Below are positions 26,351 to 31,744 of a DNA stretch of 31,744 nt, piece after piece. The notes below the pieces were generated by a model. The model searched no databases. It saw nothing but the letters and a program-made list of their open reading frames with translations, and was not told the origin of the DNA. Both the position numbers and the translations under genes were made by a program. How positions within the stretch are numbered: the first letter of the stretch is position 1; every line of letters begins with the position of its first letter. Source of the DNA: a virus; the IMG/VR virus record IMGVR_UViG_3300037349_000203, positions 1 through 31,744 of that record. The stretch is one strand, 5' to 3'.

Positions 26351-26836
26351 GTGAACTGGGCTCCGCTCATTCTCGCTGTCGTGTTCGCCACGCCGGCGGT
26401 TGTCATGCTGTTGCACCGGAAAGCACCACGCGCGGTCGCGATCCTTGGTGCTCTCGCCGCGCTGTGCATCATCGCGGGGGTGCCGTCGCTTCTGGCCCTG
26501 ATCGGGCATCCGCTCGCGCCCGGCCCGGAACTGCTCGGTATCGTCGCGGGCGCACTCGCCTCGGGGACGTTCTTCTACCTCATGCTCCGCGGCCATCACA
26601 GGGAGCCGCTGAGGGTGGGCCGCAAGGCCATCGGCGGCGGCGGCGGTGGCCCGGGTGGTCCGGGTGGCCAGGGCGGCGGGGGCGGTAGGAGCAGCGGCCA
26701 CGTCAGGGCGCTGGCTGCGAGCGTCGGCCTGGCCGTGTTCGGCCTGATGATCGCAATGAACTGGAACGCGGTCATGGCCGGCGTCGGTACCGGCTTCTCG
26801 CAGACGGTCACGACGATCTCGCACGCGAAGGGCTGA
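26351..26836 (+). CDS. Membrane protein with polyglycine linker
   Basis: A 161-residue protein with three to four hydrophobic segments before the linker (APLILAVVFATPAVVMLL, RAVAILGALAALCIIAGVPS, LLGIVAGALASGTFFYLML), a polyglycine linker (about residues 97-113, GGGGGGPGGPGGQGGGGG), and one more membrane segment (ALAASVGLAVFGLMIAMNW). GTG 26351 has AAAGGA in front. The gene ends 3 bp before the FtsK start, so the two are probably co-translated and may work in one membrane complex. Confidence 0.65.
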   Translation: MNWAPLILAVVFATPAVVMLLHRKAPRAVAILGALAALCIIAGVPSLLALIGHPLAPGPELLGIVAGALASGTFFYLMLRGHHREPLRVGRKAIGGGGGGPGGPGGQGGGGGRSSGHVRALAASVGLAVFGLMIAMNWNAVMAGVGTGFSQTVTTISHAKG

Positions 26837-26839
26837 CCG

Positions 26840-28897
26840 ATGGGCCGCGTCGAGCGCAGCTGGAGCGGGGACGGTTACGTGCAGGGCACAGTCGTCTCTG
26901 ACTCTGGCGTCCCCGCTGAACCGGCGCGGCCCGAGCCCGAACCCGAGCCCCGTAAGCCGGGCGCGCTGCGGCTGATGGGCCGCCAGCATGGCCCGTTCAT
27001 CAAGCCGTTCTTGTGGATCGGTGTCCTGTGGGTGGCCGGCGCCGTCGCGCACCGCGCCCAGGGCCTCGAGGTCCGCGCGCTGCTCACCGTGATCCCGGTG
27101 ATCGTGTCCGGCCTGCTGATCGTCCGCCGCACCCGCAAGGGCACCCCGGAGCGGCTGCATGCGGTGGCGCCGTGGGCGACTGGTTCACTGTGGCTGCTGG
27201 CCGCGGGCATCGTCACGGGGCCTGCCGGGTGGATGGTCGCGATCCTTGTGATCGGCGGCGCGTTCCTGGCCGGTACGCGTGCCCATGAGGTGGCCGGGAA
27301 GCGCCGGACCACCGTCCCGCCCGCCGCCGAACCGGAACCCGCAGCCCCGCCCGCGGCGCAAGACCGCGACGAGGACCACGGCCCCACCCGTCAGCCGGCC
27401 CTGGATGAGGACGATTACATCCCGCCCGGTCTCGCCGACCTCAAGCCTGCTAATCAGCCTGACCCGGGGAAGCTCATCAACGCGAGCAAGATCATGGTCG
27501 CCGCCCTTGCTGAGGTGCTGGAGCAGTTCAAGGTAGACGCGCAGGTCACCGGATACACCCGCGGCCCGCAGGTCACCCGGTATGAGGTTGAGGTCGGCCC
27601 GGCAGTGAAGGTGGAGAAGGTCACCGGCCTGCAGAAGAACATCGCCTACGCGGTGAAATCCGATGCGGTGCGGATCATCTCCCCGATCCCCGGTAAGTCC
27701 GCGATCGGCGTGGAGATCCCCAACGTGGACCGGGAGATCGTTGCCCTCGCCGATGTGCTGAAGTCCCCGGCCGCGGTCGCTGATCATGATCCGATGCTGG
27801 CCGGGCTCGGTAAGGACGTTGAGGGTGTGGCGGTGCTGGCGAGCCTGCGGAAGATGCCGCACATGCTCGTGGCCGGAAGCACTGGCAGTGGCAAGAGCGT
27901 CTGCATAAACACCCTGATCACCTCGGTGCTGACCCGTGCCACCCCGGACGAGGTGCGGATGATCCTCATCGACCCGAAGCGGGTTGAGCTGAGCATCTAC
28001 GAGGGCATCCCGCATCTGATCACCCCCATCATCACCCAGCCGAAGAAAGCCGCTGAGGCGCTGGAATGGGTGGTGGGGGAGATGGAACGCCGTTATGACG
28101 ACCTGGCCGCCTCCGGGTTCCGGCACGTGGACGACTACAACCGTGCGGTCGACGCCGGGAGGCTCGTCGCCCCGCCCGGCAGCGAGCGGGCGTACCGGCG
28201 TTACCCGTACCTGCTGGTGATCGTGGATGAGCTCGCCGACCTGATGATGGTCGCCCCCCGCGACGTTGAGGATTCCGTGGTCCGGATCACCCAGCTCGCC
28301 CGCGCCGCCGGCATCCACCTCGTGCTGGCGACCCAGCGGCCCAGCGTGGATGTGGTGACCGGGCTGATCAAGGCCAATGTCCCGTCCAGGCTCGCGTTCG
28401 CCACCTCCAGCCTCACCGATTCGCGCGTGATCCTCGACGAGGGTGGCGCGGAGAAACTCATCGGCGAGGGTGACGCCTTGTTCCTGCCGATGGGTGCGAA
28501 TAGGCCGGTCCGGCTGCAGGGCGCGTTCGTGTCGGAGAAGGAGATCCGCGCGGTTGTGGAGCACTGCAAGACCCAAGCCCAGCCCGAGTACCGCCGCGAC
28601 GTGCTGCCCGCTGAGGGGCCCGCGAAGGTAATCGACGGGGACATCGGTGACGACCTTGACCTGCTGTGCCAGGCCGTTGAGCAGGTGATCAGCACCCAGT
28701 TCGGGTCGACGTCCATGCTCCAGCGGAAACTGCGGGTCGGGTTCGCGAAAGCCGGGCGCCTGATGGACCTGATGGAATCCCGCGGCATCGTCGGCCCGTC
28801 CGAGGGGTCTAAGGCCCGCGACGTGCTCGTCAAACCCGACGAGCTCACCGAAACCCTGGCCTCTATCCGGCCGGCCAGCAACCCTGAGGAGAACTAG
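26840..28897 (+). CDS. FtsK/SpoIIIE-type DNA translocase
   Basis: A 685-residue hexameric DNA pump. N-terminal hydrophobic segments (about residues 55-147) anchor it in the membrane. An acidic, proline-rich linker precedes the alpha domain ([40 protein letters not shown]). The motor has Walker A GSTGSGKS (about 346-353), Walker [13 protein letters not shown] (about 458-469) and [20 protein letters not shown]. The last about 70 residues form a gamma winged-helix domain ([20 protein letters not shown]). The set resembles a complete chromosomal FtsK/SpoIIIE more than a short Tra protein. In this context it may move double-stranded DNA for conjugation. Confidence 0.92.
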   Translation: MGRVERSWSGDGYVQGTVVSDSGVPAEPARPEPEPEPRKPGALRLMGRQHGPFIKPFLWIGVLWVAGAVAHRAQGLEVRALLTVIPVIVSGLLIVRRTRKGTPERLHAVAPWATGSLWLLAAGIVTGPAGWMVAILVIGGAFLAGTRAHEVAGKRRTTVPPAAEPEPAAPPAAQDRDEDHGPTRQPALDEDDYIPPGLADLKPANQPDPGKLINASKIMVAALAEVLEQFKVDAQVTGYTRGPQVTRYEVEVGPAVKVEKVTGLQKNIAYAVKSDAVRIISPIPGKSAIGVEIPNVDREIVALADVLKSPAAVADHDPMLAGLGKDVEGVAVLASLRKMPHMLVAGSTGSGKSVCINTLITSVLTRATPDEVRMILIDPKRVELSIYEGIPHLITPIITQPKKAAEALEWVVGEMERRYDDLAASGFRHVDDYNRAVDAGRLVAPPGSERAYRRYPYLLVIVDELADLMMVAPRDVEDSVVRITQLARAAGIHLVLATQRPSVDVVTGLIKANVPSRLAFATSSLTDSRVILDEGGAEKLIGEGDALFLPMGANRPVRLQGAFVSEKEIRAVVEHCKTQAQPEYRRDVLPAEGPAKVIDGDIGDDLDLLCQAVEQVISTQFGSTSMLQRKLRVGFAKAGRLMDLMESRGIVGPSEGSKARDVLVKPDELTETLASIRPASNPEEN

Positions 28898-29305
28898 ATG
28901 CACTCGCCTGCCGCGAGCGCCACCCATGGCAGTCTCGCCGCGAACCTTCCCGGTGCTGTGATCGGCGGCGTGATCTTCGCGTTCGTGTCTATCTGGTTCA
29001 TCCGGCGGCTCGCCCGCAGGGGAAGCACACCCGCCCCCGTAGCACCGGCGTCCGGCCGTGGGATCTTCGGGCCTGTTCTCGCGTTCGCGGCGATCGTCGG
29101 CTTGGCGGTTACGGCGAGCAAGGATCATCACGCCCCGGCACCAGCTGTGCCGCCGGTGGGGGCGCCGGTCACCCCGCCGAAGGTGACGATCGTCCACCAG
29201 GCCCCGTTCCATTTCCCGCTGACCGGCACGGAAATCGTGTGGATCGTCGTGGTTCTCGCCGTGGCCTGGGTCGCTATCCGCGTCAACAAGATCATTCACT
29301 CCTGA
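28898..29305 (+). CDS. Membrane protein following FtsK
   Basis: A 135-residue protein with three hydrophobic segments (LPGAVIGGVIFAFVSIWFI, GIFGPVLAFAAIVGLAVTA, LTGTEIVWIVVVLAVAWVAI), the outer two flanked by basic residues (RRLARR, RVNKIIHS), and a proline-rich loop between the second and third. Its ATG immediately follows the FtsK stop, so it is in the same transcript. It may be a partner of the translocase in the membrane. Confidence 0.7.
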   Translation: MHSPAASATHGSLAANLPGAVIGGVIFAFVSIWFIRRLARRGSTPAPVAPASGRGIFGPVLAFAAIVGLAVTASKDHHAPAPAVPPVGAPVTPPKVTIVHQAPFHFPLTGTEIVWIVVVLAVAWVAIRVNKIIHS

Positions 29306-29315
29306 AGGAATTGGC

Positions 29316-29726
29316 ATGACCAGCACGCTTGAGCGCCTGACCGGAACCGACACTGAGGGGACTTTAATGCCGACCCCGGGAAGCCTCCCGGCCGTGCCGG
29401 GCACGTCCGCGATCCCGTGGTGGACGGGTGTCCCCGGCCTTGACCCGGATGTCCGCTACGAAAGCTGGAAGTACAAGGTCTCCTGCGCCGCCATCGCCTG
29501 CGGGGTGCATGTCCTCGGCCTGGACGCCGGCCGCGCGGATTGGCTGCGCGGTCAGATGAAAGCCCCCGTCACCAAGTGGGCCAAATGGCTCGCTGAGGGC
29601 GGTGAGTACGACGCACCGAGGCGGATGATGACGCTCCGTCTCGTTTGTGAGCGGAGCGCGGAGATCCACCCGGACCAGATCCTGAAGATCGCCGAGGAAC
29701 TCTGCGACGCGGGGACTCTGCGGTGA
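29316..29726 (+). CDS. Hypothetical helical protein
   Basis: A 136-residue protein starting MTSTLERLTGTDTEGTLMPT. After a proline-rich start (VPGTSAIPWWTGVPG) it becomes helical (YESWKYKVSCAAIACGVHVL, AGRADWLRGQMKAPVTKWAK), with a C-terminal ILKIAEELCDAGTLR. ATG 29316 has GAAGGA in front. It overlaps the lysozyme-like gene as GTGA. No family recognised. Confidence 0.65.
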   Translation: MTSTLERLTGTDTEGTLMPTPGSLPAVPGTSAIPWWTGVPGLDPDVRYESWKYKVSCAAIACGVHVLGLDAGRADWLRGQMKAPVTKWAKWLAEGGEYDAPRRMMTLRLVCERSAEIHPDQILKIAEELCDAGTLR

Positions 29727-30145
29727 AAAAGGTGGGTGCCCTGGCTGCTGCCGCCGGCGTCTTGCTGTATGCCGGCAGTCACCATGGCATCACTGCGCCG
29801 ATCACCACCGCTGCGGCTGCTCACGGTGGCACGGCAGCCACCAGTGGCGGCACCCTGTCCTGCTCCGGCCTGGAAACCCTATGGGAATCCGCAGGCGGAT
29901 CACCCGGCGCAGCGTTCATGGCCGCTGAGATCGCCACCGCCGAATCATCCGGGCAGCAATACTCAACCGACCATGACAGCAACGGCAGCACTGATGAGGG
30001 GTATTGGCAGATAAACACTGTCAACGGGGACGCCACGTATGACCCGATGGGGAACGCCCGTGCCGCCGTCGCGATCAGTCATGACGGGACGGACTGGTCG
30101 CCGTGGGTCACCTATAACTCGGATGCGTATCAGGGGAAATGCTAA
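29723..30145 (+). CDS. Secreted lysozyme-like transglycosylase
   Basis: A 140-residue protein with a signal-peptide-like N-terminus (MKKVGALAAAAGVLLYAGSH) and a lysozyme-like domain: AAEIATAESSGQQYS, with a glutamate in the catalytic position, then EGYWQINTVNGDATYDPMGN and ARAAVAISHDG, typical of SLT/lysozyme-like folds. It would cut peptidoglycan outside the membrane. In a transfer module it could open the wall for DNA passage; in a phage it would be a tail-associated lysin. GTG 29723 overlaps the upstream stop as GTGA. Confidence 0.8.
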   Translation: MKKVGALAAAAGVLLYAGSHHGITAPITTAAAAHGGTAATSGGTLSCSGLETLWESAGGSPGAAFMAAEIATAESSGQQYSTDHDSNGSTDEGYWQINTVNGDATYDPMGNARAAVAISHDGTDWSPWVTYNSDAYQGKC

Positions 30146-30159
30146 CTAAGGAGGACACA

Positions 30160-30429
30160 GTGACCCTTACCGGGGATGACACCGAGATCACCAGCCCGGA
30201 CACTCCGCACAGCGCCCGCTATGACGGGAACCACTGGCGGGTGTCCTGGGCGCCCGGCCGCGACCTGACCTGCGGGCAGGCGATGACAGCGATGGTTCTC
30301 GCGTGTGCCGTGGCCCGGGATGAACCGGAAAACAGTGACCTGTGGTTGCATGTAGCCGGATGGGCGGATGAGCTCGGGCTGACGGCAGAGGAAGCGATCG
30401 GGGCGTGCAGGCGACGATCCGGAGATTGA
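30160..30429 (+). CDS. Hypothetical protein
   Basis: An 89-residue protein starting MTLTGDDTEITSPDTPHSAR. It has a short sheet (NHWRVSWAPGRDLTCGQAMT) and helices (AMVLACAVARDEPENSDLWL, AGWADELGLTAEEAIGACRR). GTG 30160 has AAGGAGG at good spacing. The gene end overlaps the next frame, in which no normal start codon exists. Confidence 0.65.
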   Translation: MTLTGDDTEITSPDTPHSARYDGNHWRVSWAPGRDLTCGQAMTAMVLACAVARDEPENSDLWLHVAGWADELGLTAEEAIGACRRRSGD

Positions 30430-30541
30430 GGGGATTTACCCGCTGGACAAGTGGATCCCGAATCAGCAGCGGTTCGGCGGGAAGGTTTACCGGCGGCGGA
30501 TCGTCGTGGTTGAGGACTGGACCGAGGTGCCGCCCGTCTAG
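30425..30541 (+). CDS. Short protein without a normal start codon
   Basis: A 38-codon frame reading IEGIYPLDKWIPNQQRFGGK, then VYRRRIVVVEDWTEVPPV. It looks like a genuine conserved phage-type protein (basic sheet plus EDWTEVP). The frame is open from 30383 but has no ATG, GTG or TTG. ATT at 30425 overlaps the previous stop as ATTGA, with GGAG just before. It may start at AUU, or be the end of a frameshift product of gene 30160-30429. Confidence 0.5.
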   Translation: MEGIYPLDKWIPNQQRFGGKVYRRRIVVVEDWTEVPPV

Positions 30542-30578
30542 TTGGCACCGGCCTGCCCGTTCCGCCATCATCACAGCC

Positions 30579-31340
30579 ATGCCCCCCGTCGAGCCATGCC
30601 CAGGATCTTGCAATACCCGCTGGCGGGAAGCCCGCGAAGCCTTCAAGCAGGCCCTCAACACCTACGGGCGGGACGGCATCCTCGACCCCAATCAGACCCG
30701 CCCCGAACCACCATCCATACAGCCGATCCAGGGTGATCCCGTATGGTGCGGCCGGTGCGCAAGCCGCATCCGCGCCAGCCTCGCCGACCTGGACGAGCTC
30801 GCCGCGATGCTCGGCTGGGTCGCTGACGGGCACGCCGCCTCCGCCGGCAGCGACGCCGGCCGCGTGTCCGGCACCGCCGAAGTAATGTCCCCATCCGATG
30901 CGGCCGACGAACTGACCGACCTCATGAACATCCTCACCGAACATGAGAACGCCTACCGGGAACAGGTGCTCGCCATCGGCACCCCACCGCGGCGCGGGTT
31001 CCTCGCCGCCACCTCCACCCAGTGCATCGCGTGGCTCGGCCACCACCTCGATGACATCCTCACCTCCACCATCGCCGAAGGTTTCGGTGCTGACATACTC
31101 GCCTGGCACAAGGTGTGGAAACGTCAAGCCAAGGCCGGCGCCCGGAAACTGACGAAACCGATGCGCTGCCCCTCCTGCCAGCTGCTGATGCTCGTCTGGA
31201 TCGAAGGTGAGGGCCGGGTGGAATGCGCGAACCCTTCTTGCGGGCGGATCCTGTCATACGCCGACTACGAGAATCTTGTGGAAGAAAAAGCCGGCCAAGG
31301 TGCCCGCCAGGACGACACGGAACATAATCCGGCCGCGTGA
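30579..31340 (+). CDS. Zinc-ribbon protein of actinophage type
   Basis: A 253-residue protein. The N-terminus has CPGSC and later WCGRC cysteine pairs, a helical middle (DLDELAAMLGWVADGHAASA, ADELTDLMNILTEHENAYRE, HHLDDILTSTIAEGFGADIL), and a C-terminal zinc ribbon (CPSCQLLMLVWIEGEGRVEC, NPSCGRI). Similar proteins are common in Streptomyces phages and plasmids; they probably bind DNA, but the function is not known. ATG 30579 was chosen; the upstream extension overlaps other genes. It ends before a terminator. Confidence 0.75.
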   Translation: MPPVEPCPGSCNTRWREAREAFKQALNTYGRDGILDPNQTRPEPPSIQPIQGDPVWCGRCASRIRASLADLDELAAMLGWVADGHAASAGSDAGRVSGTAEVMSPSDAADELTDLMNILTEHENAYREQVLAIGTPPRRGFLAATSTQCIAWLGHHLDDILTSTIAEGFGADILAWHKVWKRQAKAGARKLTKPMRCPSCQLLMLVWIEGEGRVECANPSCGRILSYADYENLVEEKAGQGARQDDTEHNPAA

Positions 31341-31400
31341 TCGAGCCTGCTTGACTACCCCCATCACACCTGTTTAACTACTGAACGGATCTTCATACCC

Positions 31401-31434
31401 AAAGCCGCCCTTGACCAACCGGGCGGCTTTTTTT
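31401..31434 (+). terminator. Rho-independent terminator
   Basis: AAAGCCGCCC (31401-31410), 10-nt loop, GGGCGGCTTT (31421-31430), then TTTT. A perfect 10-bp stem with a T-tract, a textbook terminator, closing the rightward arm after the zinc-ribbon gene. Confidence 0.93.
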
Positions 31435-31452
31435 GTGTGCCCGGGAGGCTGT

Positions 31453-31722
31453 GTGGATGAGGCAGTGCTGAACGTTGACGCTCTCCTCACCGCCACCGAA
31501 GCCGCCCTGTACGCGGGTGTTTCCGTCGCCGTGATCTGCAACTGGCGGGCCCGCGGCCACCTGCCCGTCGCCACCGACGAGCACGGCAACGAGATCCGCA
31601 ACGCCAAGGGGCAGCGCCTCTACCGGCTGCTCGACATCGCCAAGGCCGAGCATGCGACCGGGCAGCGCGCCGAGAAGATGGCCCGGGACCTGGAGCGGCG
31701 CACCTTTCCCGCAGCAGCCTGA
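31453..31722 (+). CDS. MerR/excisionase-like HTH protein
   Basis: An 89-residue protein with a MerR-type helix-turn-helix (LLTATEAALYAGVSVAVICN, WRARGHLPVATDEHGNEI, QRLYRLLDIAKAEHA) and a charged C-terminal helix. GTG 31453 has GGGAGG in front; GTG 31465 is an alternative. It lies just past the terminator, so it is transcribed by readthrough or from an unseen promoter. It may regulate, or act with, the next module outside the window. Confidence 0.75.
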   Translation: MDEAVLNVDALLTATEAALYAGVSVAVICNWRARGHLPVATDEHGNEIRNAKGQRLYRLLDIAKAEHATGQRAEKMARDLERRTFPAAA

Positions 31723-31744
31723 CCGATAGGCTTGAGCAGGGCAT

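Noticed and set aside
26840-28897. Host chromosomal ftsK, meaning a chromosomal window
   Set aside because: The neighbours are small membrane proteins and phage-type genes, not the usual cell-division neighbourhood.
27185-29404. 739-codon leftward frame opposite FtsK
   Set aside because: It is a mirror frame of a clearly coding FtsK gene, has no recognisable motif, and lies antisense to a gene with all family motifs. Long antisense frames are expected in GC-rich DNA.
30219-31127. 302-codon leftward frame opposite the zinc-ribbon gene
   Set aside because: A glycine/alanine-rich shadow frame. The opposite frame has cysteine pairs, a good start and a terminator.
1-31744. tRNA or rRNA genes and phage structural genes
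   Set aside because: No cloverleaf-like or rRNA sequence and no terminase, portal, capsid or tail product was recognised. Reading by eye could miss a tRNA.

Overview
This window is GC-rich actinobacterial accessory DNA, from Streptomyces or a related actinomycete. The evidence is high G+C at third codon positions, many GTG starts, AAGGAG-type ribosome sites, several promoters with an ATG about 7 nt after the -10 box (leaderless transcripts), and chains of genes joined by ATGA, GTGA or TGATG overlaps. Two arms meet near 16.9 kb and 20-22 kb. No capsid, terminase, tail or integrase gene is visible, so I cannot tell whether this is a temperate phage, a phage-plasmid or an integrative/conjugative element.

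Left arm (1-16850, almost all leftward). This is a phage-like early/replication operon. Reading leftward from the switch it holds small proteins, an HNH protein, a Cas4/RecB-like nuclease, a Gp3-like recombination directionality factor, a DnaQ-like exonuclease, a second HNH protein, small membrane and coiled-coil proteins, a RusA resolvase, an interrupted C5 cytosine methyltransferase, an XRE/zinc protein, a PD-(D/E)XK protein, a replication initiator with iteron-like repeats inside the gene, a zinc-finger/Toprim/RecA-fold primase-helicase and SSB.

The methyltransferase holds the most unusual structure. An 875-bp insertion, flanked by a perfect 10-bp direct repeat, carries a leftward HNH gene, a divergent HTH gene and a synonymously recoded copy of the methyltransferase N-terminus. 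The variable part of the methyltransferase also encodes a second protein, with LLPTP repeats, in another frame of the same strand.

Switch (16842-17034). Two divergent XRE regulators are separated by good promoters, a 24-bp inverted repeat over one start codon, and nested inverted repeats.

Middle (17.0-21.3 kb). A small-gene accessory block, mostly leftward (18.3-20.7 kb), ends in a strong terminator. It encodes cysteine-rich zinc-finger-like, RHH-like and unknown proteins.

Right arm (22.1-31.7 kb, rightward). An excisionase-like HTH gene is divergent from an HTH-Nudix fusion whose Nudix box is degenerate. A long run of small membrane proteins follows, with a Spd/DUF2637-like protein, a full FtsK/SpoIIIE translocase with gamma domain, a secreted lysozyme-like protein, a zinc-ribbon protein, a terminator and a final HTH protein. 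This layout resembles actinobacterial FtsK-type conjugation modules, so the window may be a phage replication module joined to a double-stranded-DNA transfer module.
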